DNA of 64,000 nt from Streptomonospora litoralis (GTDB taxonomy: Bacteria; Actinomycetota; Actinomycetes; Streptosporangiales; Streptosporangiaceae). The stretch covers positions 553,101 to 617,100 of the forward strand of contig NZ_CP036455.1 of NCBI RefSeq assembly GCF_004323735.1, written 5' to 3'. Positions 45,856 through 55,275 of the stretch are shown here, piece after piece. Position numbers and translations under genes: made by a program. The notes below the pieces were generated by a model. That model did no database searches. It was not told the origin of the DNA and was given only the letters and a program-made list of their open reading frames with translations. Every line of letters begins with the position of its first letter. Within the stretch, counting starts at the first letter, position 1.

Positions 45856-47580
45856 ATGACAGCAGCGCGGATGGGGCCCGAGGAGCGAACCGAGGCGCTG
45901 GCGGCGATGGGCAGCGGCGAACTCGACGTCCTGGTCGTCGGCGGCGGCATCGTCGGAGCCGGTGTCGCGCTGGACGCCGTCTCGCGCGGGCTCTCCGTCG
46001 GGCTGATCGAGGCCCGCGACTTCGCGTCGGGGACCTCCAGCCGCTCCAGCAAGCTCATCCACGGCGGCCTGCGCTATCTGGAGCAGCTCGATTTCGAACT
46101 GGTCCGCGAGGCGCTGGTCGAACGCGGGCTGCTGCTGCACCAGATCGCCCCGCACCTGGTGCGGCCGGTGCCGTTCCTCTACCCGCTGACCAAGCACTGG
46201 GAGCGGCCTTACATCGGTGCCGGCGTCACCCTCTACGACACGCTCGCGATGTCCATGGGAACCGCGCGGGGACTGCCGCACCACCGCCACCTCACCCGCG
46301 GCAGCGCCTTGCGGGTCTTCCCTGGCCTGCGCCGCGACGCGCTGGTGGGGGCGGTGCAGTACTGGGACGCTCAGGTCGACGACGCCCGATACGTCCTCAC
46401 CGTGCTGCGTACGGCCGCGACCTACGGCGCGCACGTCGCCTCGCGCGTGCAGGCTGTGGGCTTCCTGCGCGAAGGAGAGCACGTCACCGGGGCGCAGGCC
46501 CAGGACCTGGAGACCGGGGAGCGGATCGACATCCGCGCCAAGCAGGTGGTCAACTCCGGCGGCGTGTGGACCGACGACATCCAGGAGATGGTCGGCGGAC
46601 GCGGCCAGATCCACGTGCGGCCGTCGAAGGGCATCCACCTGGTGGTGCCGCGCGACCGGGTCCAGGCGTCGTCGGGGCTGATCCTGCGCACCGAGAAGAG
46701 CGTGCTGTTCGTCATCCCGTGGGGCCGGCACTGGATCATCGGCACCACCGACACCGACTGGAACCTGGACAAGGCGCACCCGGCGGCGAGCCGGCGCGAC
46801 ATCGACTACGTTCTCGACCACGTCAACTCCGTCCTCCGTGTCCCGCTGACCAGGGACGACGTCGAAGGTGTGTACGCGGGGCTGCGCCCGTTGCTGACCG
46901 GGGAGTCCGACGAGAGCTCCAAGCTGTCGCGCGAGCACACCGTGGCCCATCCGGTGCCGGGGCTGGTGCTGATCGCGGGCGGCAAGTACACCACCTACCG
47001 GGTGATGGCCAAGGACGCCGTGGACGCCGTCGCCCACGGTCTCGACGGCCGCATCCCGCAGTCGGTGACCCACCGGCTGCCACTCTCCGGCGCCGAAGGC
47101 TACTCCGCGATGTGGAACCAGCGCCGCAAGCTCGCCCACGAGTCGGGCCTGCACCGCGCCCGGATCACCCACCTGCTGCGCCGCTACGGCACCATGATCG
47201 ACGAGGTGCTGGCGCTGATGAAGGAGCGTCCCGACCTCAAGGAGCCGCTGACCGGCGCCGACGACTACCTGCGCGCCGAGGTCGTCTACGCCGCGGCCTA
47301 CGAGGGGGCGCGCCACCTCAACGACGTCCTCGCCCGGCGCACCCGCATCTCCATCGAGACCTGGGACCGCGGCATCGCGGTCGCGGAGGAGGCGGCGCAC
47401 CTGATGGCCGAACCGCTGGGGTGGAGCCAGGAGCACATCGACCGCGAGGTCGCCTACTACCGCAAGCGCATCGAGGTGGAGCGCTCCGCCCAGGAGCAGG
47501 ACAACGACAACGAGGCCAACGCGGTCCAGCACGGCGCCCCCGAGATCGTGCCGGCGGCCGCATCGGTCGACGGGGTCTGA
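45856..47580 (+). CDS. glpD: FAD-dependent glycerol-3-phosphate dehydrogenase
   Basis: 574 residues from an ATG with AAGGAAG upstream. FAD-binding LDVLVVGGGIVGAGVALDAVSRGLSVGLIEARDFASGTSSRSSKLIHGGLRYL is the GlpD signature. VIPWGRHWIIGTTDTDW and LIAGGKYTTYRVMAKDAVD are also present, with the C-terminal GlpD domain. It oxidises sn-glycerol-3-phosphate to dihydroxyacetone phosphate at the membrane and passes electrons to quinone. There are no glpF/glpK neighbours. An acidic tail of ~30 residues is not conserved. Confidence 0.96.
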   Translation: MTAARMGPEERTEALAAMGSGELDVLVVGGGIVGAGVALDAVSRGLSVGLIEARDFASGTSSRSSKLIHGGLRYLEQLDFELVREALVERGLLLHQIAPHLVRPVPFLYPLTKHWERPYIGAGVTLYDTLAMSMGTARGLPHHRHLTRGSALRVFPGLRRDALVGAVQYWDAQVDDARYVLTVLRTAATYGAHVASRVQAVGFLREGEHVTGAQAQDLETGERIDIRAKQVVNSGGVWTDDIQEMVGGRGQIHVRPSKGIHLVVPRDRVQASSGLILRTEKSVLFVIPWGRHWIIGTTDTDWNLDKAHPAASRRDIDYVLDHVNSVLRVPLTRDDVEGVYAGLRPLLTGESDESSKLSREHTVAHPVPGLVLIAGGKYTTYRVMAKDAVDAVAHGLDGRIPQSVTHRLPLSGAEGYSAMWNQRRKLAHESGLHRARITHLLRRYGTMIDEVLALMKERPDLKEPLTGADDYLRAEVVYAAAYEGARHLNDVLARRTRISIETWDRGIAVAEEAAHLMAEPLGWSQEHIDREVAYYRKRIEVERSAQEQDNDNEANAVQHGAPEIVPAAASVDGV

Positions 47581-47697
47581 CGGCCGCCGGGCCGTCCGAG
47601 GCACTGGAGCAGGTGCGGGGATCGGCCGGCGCCGGTCGTCCACAGGGCCGCAAAAAGGTGTCGAATCGGGGCGGCCGGGTGCCCCACACTCGGACTT

Positions 47698-49152
47698 GTG
47701 CTGCTGACGATCACCACCACCCGCGAACCGGCGACCGACCTCGGCTTCCTCCTGCACAAGCACCCCGACCGCATCCAGCGGTTCACCCAGTCCTACGGCA
47801 CGGCCCACGTGTTCTACCCCGAGGCCGAGGCGGCACGCTGCACCGCAGCGCTGCTGCTGGAAGTGGAACCGGCGGAGCTGCTGCGTACCCGCAAGGCGGG
47901 GGCGGGCTCCGCGGACTTCTCGCTGGCGCGCTACGTCAACGACCGCCCCTACGCTGCTTCGTCGCTGTTCGCGGTCGCGGTGGGCGACGTCTTCCGCAGC
48001 GCGCTCCGGGGAACCTGCAAGGCGCGGCCCGAGCTGGCGGCCGCGCCGCTGCCGCTGACCCTGAGCCTGCCCGCCGTCCCGTGTCCCGGCGGGCCCGATC
48101 GGGCCCACCGCCTGTTCGAGCCGCTGGGCTGGCAGGTCGACGCGCGGCCCGCGGAGCTCGACCCCGGGCTGCCCGGTTGGGGCGACTCCCGCTATGTCGG
48201 CCTCACCCTCACCGGCGAGCTCCGGCTGGCCGACGCGCTGAGCCACCTGTACGTGCTGCTGCCGGTGCTGGACGGCGCAAAGCACTACTGGGTCGGCCCG
48301 GACGAGATCGACAAGCTGCTGCGGGCAGGCGAGAGGTGGCTGCCCGGCCATCCCGAACGCACCTGGATCACCCGGCGCTACCTCGCCCGCCAGGCGGGGC
48401 TGGTGCGCACGGCCGTCGCGCGGCTGAGCGAGCTGGACGACCGTTCGGCCGACGTGCCCGACGACGCGGCGGTAGCCACCGACCCCGGCGAGGAGGAGCC
48501 GCCCCCGCCCGGGGTACCGTCCCCGGCGGGCACCGAGGCCGCCGAGCACGAACCCTCTCAGGCGGACCGCCGTGCGGGCGCGGTGCTGTCCGTCCTCGAA
48601 GCCGAGGGCGTGCGCTCGGTGCTCGACATCGGCTGCGGTTCGGGCAAGCTGCTCGCGCGGCTGCTGGACGACCCCGGCTTCACCGCCGTCGTGGGCGCCG
48701 ACGTCTCCGCCGCCACCCTGGAGCAGGCCCGCCGGCGGCTGCGCGTCGACCGCCTGCCCGAGCGCGACCGGCGGCGGCTGGACCTCTTCACGGCCTCGGC
48801 GCTCTACAGCGACCCGCGCTTCCGCGGCTACGACGCCGCCGTGCTGATGGAAGTCGTCGAACACATCGACCCGGCGCGGCTGCCCGTCGCCGCCGAGGTG
48901 GTGTTCGGCCGCACCGCGCCGCGCACGGTCGTGGTCACCACGCCCAACGCCGAATACAACCGGCGCTACGAATGGCTGCCCGAGGGCGCGTTCCGACACA
49001 CCGACCACCGCTTCGAGTGGACTCGCGCCGAGTTCCGCGCCTGGGCCGGCTCCGTCGCCGACACCTACGGCTACCGGGTGCGCCACCTGCCCGTCGGCCC
49101 CGAGGACCCCGAGTTCGGGGCATCCACCCAGATGGGAGTCTTCACGAAGTGA
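47698..49152 (+). CDS. hen1: 3'-terminal RNA ribose 2'-O-methyltransferase Hen1
   Basis: 484 residues from a GTG. N-terminal ~240 residues are the bacterial Hen1 N domain (LLTITTTREPATDLGFLLHKHPDRIQRF ... HYWVGPDEIDKLLRAGERWLPGHPERTWITRRYL). After a Pro/Glu-rich linker comes the methyltransferase: VLDIGCGSGKLLARLL, and the manganese ligands in MEVVEHIDP and HTDHRFEW. It methylates the 2'-OH of a cleaved RNA's 3' end before ligation, making the repaired junction resistant to re-cleavage. It is coupled to pnkp by a 4-base overlap. Confidence 0.95.
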   Translation: MLLTITTTREPATDLGFLLHKHPDRIQRFTQSYGTAHVFYPEAEAARCTAALLLEVEPAELLRTRKAGAGSADFSLARYVNDRPYAASSLFAVAVGDVFRSALRGTCKARPELAAAPLPLTLSLPAVPCPGGPDRAHRLFEPLGWQVDARPAELDPGLPGWGDSRYVGLTLTGELRLADALSHLYVLLPVLDGAKHYWVGPDEIDKLLRAGERWLPGHPERTWITRRYLARQAGLVRTAVARLSELDDRSADVPDDAAVATDPGEEEPPPPGVPSPAGTEAAEHEPSQADRRAGAVLSVLEAEGVRSVLDIGCGSGKLLARLLDDPGFTAVVGADVSAATLEQARRRLRVDRLPERDRRRLDLFTASALYSDPRFRGYDAAVLMEVVEHIDPARLPVAAEVVFGRTAPRTVVVTTPNAEYNRRYEWLPEGAFRHTDHRFEWTRAEFRAWAGSVADTYGYRVRHLPVGPEDPEFGASTQMGVFTK

Positions 49153-51599
49153 GCGCCTTCGAACCGACCGGGCCCGCGGCCGACACGGCCGGGGGCGATT
49201 CCGCCGACGACCGCGGGGCCGACTCCGCGGGCCGTGTGCTGCCGGTGCCCGAGATGGGCCTGGTAGTGCTCATCGGCGTCTCCGGCTCCGGCAAGTCCAC
49301 CTTCGCCGCGCACAACTTCCGGCCCACTCAGGTGATCTCCTCCGACTCCTGCCGGGGCCTGGTCAGCGACGACGAGAACGACCAGGCGGCCACCGGCGAC
49401 GCGTTCGAGCTGCTGCACCACATCGTCGGTACCCGGCTGCGGCGCGGACTGCTGACCGTCGTCGACGCCACCAATGTGCAGCAGCGCGCCCGCGCCGAGC
49501 TGGTGCGCATCGCCAAGAACCACGACGTCATCCCCACCGCCGTCGTGCTGGACGTCCCCGAGTCGCTCGCCCGCGAGCGCAACGCCGCCCGCCCCGACCG
49601 CGACTTCGGCGCGCACGTCGTCTCCCGGCAGCGCCGCGAACTGCGGCGCGGACTCTCCCGGCTGAACAAGGAGGGATTCCGCCGGGTCTACGTCCTCGAC
49701 GGCGCCGCCGAGATCGACGCGGCGACCGTGGCCACCGAGCGCGGCTGGAGCGACAAGCGCGACCTGAGGGGCCCGTTCGACATCATCGGCGACGTGCACG
49801 GGTGCCGGGCCGAGCTGGAGGAGCTGCTGGGGACGCTCGGCTACGCCGTGGAGCGCGACGGCGGGGGACGCGCCGTTGGCGCCCACCACCCCGACGGGCG
49901 CACTGCCGTGTTCGTCGGCGACCTCGTCGACCGCGGCCCCGACACCCCCGGCGTGCTGCGCCTGGCGATGGGCATGGTCGGTGCCGGGAACGCGCTGTGC
50001 GTGTGCGGCAACCACGAGGACAAGCTGGTGCGCGCGCTCAAGGGGCGCAAGGTCCAGGTACGCCACGGGCTCGCCGAGTCCCTGGAGCAGCTCGGCGCCG
50101 AACCGGAGGACTTCCGCGACCGCGTCGTCGGTTTCTGCGACGGCCTGCTCAGCCACTACGTACTCGACGACGGCGGGCTCGTGGTCGCCCACGCCGGGCT
50201 GAAGGAGGAGTACCAGGGGCGGGCGTCGGGCCGGGTGCGCTCCTTCGCCCTCTATGGCGAGACCACCGGGGAGACCGACGAGTTCGGCCTGCCCGTCCGC
50301 CACCCCTGGGCGCGGGAGTACCGCGGCCGGGCATCGGTCGTCTACGGCCACGTGCCCACGCCGCGGCCGGAGTGGATCAACAACACCATCTGCCTGGACA
50401 CCGGCTGCGTTTTCGGTGGACGGCTCACCGCGCTGCGCTACCCCGAGCGCGAGCTCGTCGGCGTCGCGGCGCACCGCACCCACTTCGAGCCCGCCCGGCC
50501 GTTTCCGGCCGAAGGCGAGGACACCCCCGAGCACGCGGGCGCGAACGAGGCCGGTGACGCCGGCGGGACCGCGGACATCGGCGTCGGCGACGTTCTCCCC
50601 GAGGGCCCGGCCGGGCACATCGGCACCGGTTTCGGCAACGTCGCCGTGCCCCGCGACAACGCCCTCGCCGCACTGGAGGCGATGAGCCGCTTCGCCGTGG
50701 ACCCGCGGTGGCTGCTGTACCTGCCGCCCACCATGCCGCCCGCGCCGACCGCGGCCGAGGCCGACGTGCTCGCTGAACTGCGCGCGGGCATCACCGCGGC
50801 CGGGCTGTGGGAAAAGCTGGACACCGACTGGATCGCCCTGGACGGCGAGATGCTGCCCTGGTCCGCCAAGGCCGAAGGGCTGATCCGCGCGCAGTACGCG
50901 TCGGTCGGCGCGGCCGCCCGCGCCGCCCTGCCCGCCGCCCGGCGCGCGCTCGCCGCCGCGGGAAACCGCGGCCTGGACGTCGCCGACCTGGCCGAGCGGA
51001 CCGAGCGCCGCGAGCGCGACATCGAGGCGTTCAGCGCGGTTTACCGGAACCACGCCTGGCCCACCGACGGTACGGCCGGGTTGCGCTACGCCCCGTTCGC
51101 AATCCTGGCCGCCGAAGGGCGGGAGTTCACCGGAGCGGACCACCTGTGGCACATGAGCGTGGCGGAGCAGCTGGCCGAACACTGCCCACTGGTGCTCACC
51201 ACCCGCTATCGGGTGGTCGACACCACCGACCCCGACGCCACGGCCGCCGCGGCCGCCTGGTGGCGCGAACTGGTGTCCGCGGGCGGCGAGGGCATGGTCG
51301 TCAAACCCGCGGACGGCGCCCGGGCCGCCGACGCCCGCGGCCTGGCCCAGCCGGGGCTCAAGGTGCGCGGCCCGGAGTACCTGCGCATCGTCTACGGTCC
51401 CGACTACCTGGCTCCCGAGCGCCTGACGGCCCTGCGCGACCGGCGGCTCGGCCGCAAGAACCGCATGGCCCTCAACGAACACAAACTGGGCCTGGAGTCC
51501 CTCGCGCGCCACGCCGCCGGCGAACCACGCTGGCGCGTCCACCAGCCGGTGTTCGGAGTCCTCGCCCTGGAGTCCGAAACGGTAGACCCGCGCCTGTGA
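49149..51599 (+). CDS. pnkp: Pnkp polynucleotide kinase-phosphatase with incomplete ligase domain
   Basis: 816 residues. Kinase domain: P-loop LIGVSGSGKSTFAAHNF. Phosphatase domain: FDIIGDVHGC, VGDLVDRGPDT, CGNHEDKL, VVAHAGLKEE and YGHVPTP, all metal ligands present. The ligase domain starts with MSRFAVDPRWLLYLPPTMPP, then jumps to LRAGITAAGLWEKLDTDWIALDGEMLPWSAKAEGL, GGEGMVVKP and QPGLKVRGPEYLRIVYGP. The ~70-80 residues that should hold motif I (EEKHMGSRA-like, with the AMP-accepting Lys) are missing. 5'-kinase and 3'-phosphatase healing should work; self-sealing should not. It is followed by a strong terminator. Confidence 0.93.
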   Translation: MSAFEPTGPAADTAGGDSADDRGADSAGRVLPVPEMGLVVLIGVSGSGKSTFAAHNFRPTQVISSDSCRGLVSDDENDQAATGDAFELLHHIVGTRLRRGLLTVVDATNVQQRARAELVRIAKNHDVIPTAVVLDVPESLARERNAARPDRDFGAHVVSRQRRELRRGLSRLNKEGFRRVYVLDGAAEIDAATVATERGWSDKRDLRGPFDIIGDVHGCRAELEELLGTLGYAVERDGGGRAVGAHHPDGRTAVFVGDLVDRGPDTPGVLRLAMGMVGAGNALCVCGNHEDKLVRALKGRKVQVRHGLAESLEQLGAEPEDFRDRVVGFCDGLLSHYVLDDGGLVVAHAGLKEEYQGRASGRVRSFALYGETTGETDEFGLPVRHPWAREYRGRASVVYGHVPTPRPEWINNTICLDTGCVFGGRLTALRYPERELVGVAAHRTHFEPARPFPAEGEDTPEHAGANEAGDAGGTADIGVGDVLPEGPAGHIGTGFGNVAVPRDNALAALEAMSRFAVDPRWLLYLPPTMPPAPTAAEADVLAELRAGITAAGLWEKLDTDWIALDGEMLPWSAKAEGLIRAQYASVGAAARAALPAARRALAAAGNRGLDVADLAERTERRERDIEAFSAVYRNHAWPTDGTAGLRYAPFAILAAEGREFTGADHLWHMSVAEQLAEHCPLVLTTRYRVVDTTDPDATAAAAAWWRELVSAGGEGMVVKPADGARAADARGLAQPGLKVRGPEYLRIVYGPDYLAPERLTALRDRRLGRKNRMALNEHKLGLESLARHAAGEPRWRVHQPVFGVLALESETVDPRL

Positions 51600-51644
51600 C
51601 CGGCAACGGGGTCCGGTTCCGTCGAGCGGTGCCGTTACAGAGGA

Positions 51645-51691
51645 GCGCCGGGGAACGGTCTCGCGGACGGGACGAGACCGGTCCCCGGCGC
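51645..51691. terminator. Terminator between pnkp and convergent SDR gene
   Basis: A 19-bp stem (51645-51663 with 51673-51691) has a single mismatch and a 9-base loop. It lies 45 bases after the pnkp stop and faces the SDR stop, so it may act in both directions. Nothing else was seen in this 294-bp gap. Confidence 0.65.
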
Positions 51692-51893
51692 GTTCGGGGG
51701 TGGCGGCGACGCCTGTCGGATCGGGCCGGCGGGCGCCTGATGACGTGGGCGGACAGGACGGATGGACCGCGGACCGGCGAGGAGCGACTGCTCCCTTCGG
51801 GCTGAAAGGAGTGGCGCGGCTGCCGGTTTCGACGTGTGCGGTCGACCTACCCAGATATCCGCGGGTATAGCAGAGATGTCCATCGAAGTGGTC

Positions 51894-52643
51894 CTACCGC
51901 AGGTAGGAGGCGCCGTTGACGTCCAACACCGCACCCGAGCTCCATACCGCCTCCGGTGAGGCGAGGTAGGCCACCGCCGAGGCGACCTCCCCCGGCTCGG
52001 CGACCCGGCCCAACGGGCTCTGTTCGCGCACGGTGTCGGAGAGCATGTCCGCCACCCGCTCCGTGGCCGTGAATCCGGGCGCCACAGAAGCGACGCCGAT
52101 GCCGTAAGGCCCCAACGACACGGCCAGCGACTGGCCCAGCGAGTGCAGCGCCGCCTTGCTCGCCCCGTAGGCCGGCATGCCGGGCTCGCCGCGGTAGGCG
52201 CCGCGCGAGCCGACGTTGACGATCCGCCCGGCCTTGCCGTGCTCGATCATGTGCCGCGCCGCGCAGTAGGCGACGTTGGCCGCGCCGAAGACGTTCACCC
52301 CGATGACGCGCTGCCACGCGGCCTGCCAGTCGGCGTAGGAGGTCTCCGGCAGCGGGTGGCGGGCGATGTGCGCGGCGTTGTTCACCACCACGTCGAGGCC
52401 GCCGAGTCCGTCCACGGCCGCCGCGACGACGGTCGCCGCGGCGTCCGGATCGGCGATATCGCCCTCGACGAGCACGTGCCCCGAGCCCTCCAGGGACTCC
52501 AGGGTGGCCGCGGCCGCGTCCTTGCGTGACGCGTAGTGCACCGCCACCCGATCACCGCCGGACGCGAACCGCTGGGCGATCGCCCGGCCGATGCCGCCCG
52601 AAGCCCCGGTGACGAGGACGCCGCGGGCCCGCTCGTCGCTCAT
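51894..52643 (-). CDS. SDR-family oxidoreductase
   Basis: 249 residues. Classical SDR: cofactor loop VTGASGGIGRAIA, acidic EGDIADP, VVNNAAHIARH, active-site Ser in VNVGSRGAY, and catalytic Tyr and Lys in YGASKAALH. An Ala/Ser/Arg pattern after beta-2 (HYASRKDA) suggests NADP(H). FabG-like, but the substrate is unknown. It is divergent from a GntR gene with a palindromic operator between them, so it is likely that regulator's target. Confidence 0.92.
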   Translation of the reverse strand: MSDERARGVLVTGASGGIGRAIAQRFASGGDRVAVHYASRKDAAAATLESLEGSGHVLVEGDIADPDAAATVVAAAVDGLGGLDVVVNNAAHIARHPLPETSYADWQAAWQRVIGVNVFGAANVAYCAARHMIEHGKAGRIVNVGSRGAYRGEPGMPAYGASKAALHSLGQSLAVSLGPYGIGVASVAPGFTATERVADMLSDTVREQSPLGRVAEPGEVASAVAYLASPEAVWSSGAVLDVNGASYLR

Positions 52644-52752
52644 GGGGCGGGCATGCGTTGATCGTGGGTGGTCGCGGCCATGTGCCGTCCCTCCATCCGC
52701 GCGAAACGGCGTTCTCCGGGCGTGCAGCGACCATCGTTGACCCGGTGGTGTC

Positions 52753-52768
52753 CGAATGTCAACATTCG
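52753..52768. promoter_or_regulatory. Palindromic GntR-type operator
   Basis: CGAATGT-CA-ACATTCG is a perfect inverted repeat, 4 bp before the GntR start and 110 bp before the SDR start. FCD-type GntR proteins bind short palindromes of this kind; autoregulation is likely. Confidence 0.5.
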
Positions 52769-52771
52769 AAC

Positions 52772-53470
52772 ATGTCCGATTCCGGAGGGGAGTTGCGCAA
52801 GGCGCAGCGTCGCAGCCTCGGCCAGGAGGCCGCGGACCGCGTGCGCGACGCCGTCTTCGCGGGTTACTTCGCGCCCGGCGCGCCGCTGCGGGAGGTGGAA
52901 CTGGCCGCGAGCCTGGAGATCAGCCGCGGTTCGGTGCGCGAGGGCCTCGCCCGGCTGGAGCAGGAAGGGCTGGTGCGGAGCGTCTGGCACCGCGGCACCC
53001 GGGTGATCGAACTCTCCGCCGCGGACGTCGACGAGGTGTACACCGTGCGGGCCGCCCTGGAGCGGCTGGCCTTCGCAACCGCGGCGGGGCGGATCGACGC
53101 CTCCGCGCTTGCCGGTCTGGACGGCGTGGTCGACGGGATGGCCCGCAGTCTCGCCGAGGGCGCCGACGGCCCCGCCCTGCTCGCCCTCGACATGGATTTC
53201 CACGACCGCGTGTACGAGGCGGCGGCCAACCGGCGCCTCCTGGACGCCTGGCACGCGGTGCGCTCGCAGGTCTACCTGTTCCAACTCACCCGAATCGCCC
53301 GCGACGACGCCGAGTACCGCGGCATCCTCGTCGGCGAACACCGCGAACTCGCCGGGCTGCTGCGCCGCGGCGACACCGCGTGCCTGGCCGTGGCCGCCGA
53401 AGAGCACGTCGACTCGGCGCGCCGCCGACTGGTGCGCATCCTCGCCGACACCGGCACGACGGAAGCCTAG
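52772..53470 (+). CDS. GntR-family regulator (FCD subfamily)
   Basis: 232 residues from an ATG at 52772. Winged helix at ~12-75 (LGQEAADRVRDAVFAGYFAPGAPLREVELAASLEISRGSVREGLARLEQEGLV). FCD ligand domain follows: VYTVRAALERLAFATAAGRI, DMDFHDRVYEAAANRRLLDAW and the metal-binding His in GEHRELAGLL and EEHVDSARRR. It probably senses an organic acid or amino-acid-derived metabolite and controls the divergent SDR gene. Confidence 0.92.
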   Translation: MSDSGGELRKAQRRSLGQEAADRVRDAVFAGYFAPGAPLREVELAASLEISRGSVREGLARLEQEGLVRSVWHRGTRVIELSAADVDEVYTVRAALERLAFATAAGRIDASALAGLDGVVDGMARSLAEGADGPALLALDMDFHDRVYEAAANRRLLDAWHAVRSQVYLFQLTRIARDDAEYRGILVGEHRELAGLLRRGDTACLAVAAEEHVDSARRRLVRILADTGTTEA

Positions 53471-54034
53471 GAACAGCAGCGCGGGAAAGGTGGGCCTCGG
53501 TCGCCGGTGGAACGTGCGGCGGGGTGGGTCGGGTCTGCTGGGCGGCCTTGTGGTCTGCCGGGTGGCGGGTGGTCTTGGCTGAAAAGCGGCGCCGAGGTCG
53601 GCGGATGGCCGGGCCTGCGGTTGACGGGCCGGGTGCCCGCCGGTTGGGCGTGCGGCGGGGCGGCGACGGCGGCGGCGGGGCCGGGCCTGCGGTGGGCGGG
53701 GCGGCGGTCGGGCAGCCGGGTCGGGGCCACGAGATGCACATACGTGCGGCGGCATCCGCCTCGGTGTCGCCCCGAGGTGCTGTCCTCACATTGTCACTCC
53801 GCGATACGAAACAACGGGGGGTGTTTTGCCCACTGATGCCCGAGTTCCCGGTGGGCTCGCAGCCGCGCTGCGGCGGCGAGGGCGCACGAGGCGCACCGAA
53901 TGGCACAAAGAACGCCCCTGACGTCGACTTTTCGTGCACCTCGTCGCCACCGCGCCCGCCGAGGCCACCCGCAAAACGGGCATAGCCCCCCAAAAGTCCA
54001 CCCCATCGGGGGTGGGGCACCCGGAGGCCGCGCT

Positions 54035-54420
54035 CGGGCGCCACGAGCGACGTGTCGTCGCCACCTCGGCCCCCGATCCGGCGCACCACCGGGGCCGTGC
54101 GGGCGCCCGCGACCGCACCCCGCCGCGCGGCCTCCGCCCGGTGCGGGTCCGGCCACAACACGGCGGTACCACGTCGGCCAACCGGCGCCGGTATGTCCGG
54201 TATGCCGGTTCACCCGGCGTCTATCGCGAACTTATGGCCGCGGAATACGCTTACCTGCGACCATAAGTTCGCGATAGACGGGCCAAGCCGCGCCGCGTCT
54301 GTCTGCAGGGACGCGGGTTCAGGGGGTGAGTGCAACACCGGCTCCGCACGGAGGTGTTGTGATGAATACCCACCCCCGGGGGGGCGGCCCCCGCTGGCCG
54401 CCGCCACCGGCGAGCACCCG
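54035..54420. repeat. Duplicated 386-bp core (copy b)
   Basis: Matches 28091-28476 base for base except two loop positions of the hairpin. The identity is far higher than that of the flanking 137-bp units, pointing to recent duplication, gene conversion or strong selection. Confidence 0.85.
54218..54280. repeat. Central hairpin, family B copy 2
   Basis: Perfect 20-bp arms at 54218-54237 and 54261-54280, identical to those of copy 1. The 23-base loop differs by G to A and T to A changes. Confidence 0.85.
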
Positions 54421-54708
54421 AACCGCCGACCGCAGGCCCGGCCATCCGCGGCCGTCGCCGCTGCATCTCCGAGGCCGCCCGTTACCCGGCCGACCAGCAA
54501 GACCGCCCAGCAGACCCGACCCGCCCCCGCTCCGCTGCCCGACACGCCGGGCCGTACCGCGCCGGGCGCCGACCGCGCGGGCCCGCGGCGCTTTGGAAAG
54601 AAGTTGCGGAAAGGGGCCTGGATCGCCCAGACCTCGTGTTTTACCGTGGTCGGACCTCCCATGACCAGTAGTACTGATGAGGCCACTACTTGAGGAGGTC
54701 TTGGCCCC

Positions 54709-55275
54709 ATGCCACATATCCGCGTAACCGTCGACGGCGTCCGCTACGACGACCAGGTCGAAGCGCGCCGGCTCCTCGTCCACTACCTACGCGAGCAACT
54801 GGGCAAGGTCGGCACCCCCGTCGGGTGCGACACCACCAACTGCGGCGCCTGCACTGTTCTGATGGACGGCCGGTCCGTGAAGAGCTGCTCGGTGCTCGCC
54901 TGCCAGTCCGACGGCCACGAGATCACCACTGTCGAAGGGCTCGCCGCAGACGGCGACCTGCATCCCGTACAGCGGGCCTTCCACGAGAGCCACGCCCTGC
55001 AGTGCGGCTACTGCACCCCGGGCATGATCATGGCGGCGCTGGATCTGCTGCGGGACAATCCCGATCCGTCCGAGCAGGAGGTCCGCGAGGGCCTCGAAGG
55101 CAACCTGTGCCGGTGCACCGGCTACGTCAACATCGTGCGGGCGGTGCGCGAGGCCGCCTCCGCGATGCGCTCCGAGACCTCCGAGCAGGAACCGGTCACC
55201 CAAGGGGTGCCGCAGCAGATGACCGGCGAGCAGGAACCGGCGCCGCGCGCAGCGAGCGGGGGTGCTTCGTCATGA
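54709..55275 (+). CDS. Form II CO-dehydrogenase-like small (2Fe-2S) subunit
   Basis: 188 residues with a GAGGAGG ribosome site. Plant-type 2Fe-2S ligands in [23 protein letters not shown] and the second cluster in [14 protein letters not shown] ... [12 protein letters not shown]. It is the electron-transfer subunit of a xanthine-dehydrogenase-family molybdoenzyme. The last ~35 residues are a Gln/Glu-rich extension. The stop overlaps the next ATG (ATGA). Confidence 0.95.
   Translation: MPHIRVTVDGVRYDDQVEARRLLVHYLREQLGKVGTPVGCDTTNCGACTVLMDGRSVKSCSVLACQSDGHEITTVEGLAADGDLHPVQRAFHESHALQCGYCTPGMIMAALDLLRDNPDPSEQEVREGLEGNLCRCTGYVNIVRAVREAASAMRSETSEQEPVTQGVPQQMTGEQEPAPRAASGGASS

Larger units (their letters stand above)
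53505..54545. repeat. Repeat element 3: single-copy arms around the same core
   Basis: One plus-oriented 137-bp unit on the left (about 53505-53645), a centre homologous to repeat element 2, and one diverged minus-oriented unit on the right (about 54398-54540). Compared with element 2, 27 bp in the middle (28064-28090) are replaced by 254 bp (53781-54034) of unrelated sequence with lower GC and no clear gene. It lies between the GntR gene and the Cox-like operon. Confidence 0.78.

Noticed and set aside
45787-49086. 1099-codon minus-strand open frame
   Set aside because: Antisense to glpD and hen1, both with full family motifs; stop-free only because of high GC.
46566-51599. Very long plus-strand frame that would fuse upstream sequence to Pnkp
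   Set aside because: The extension lies out of frame over glpD and hen1. The GTG at 49149 overlapping the hen1 stop is the natural start.
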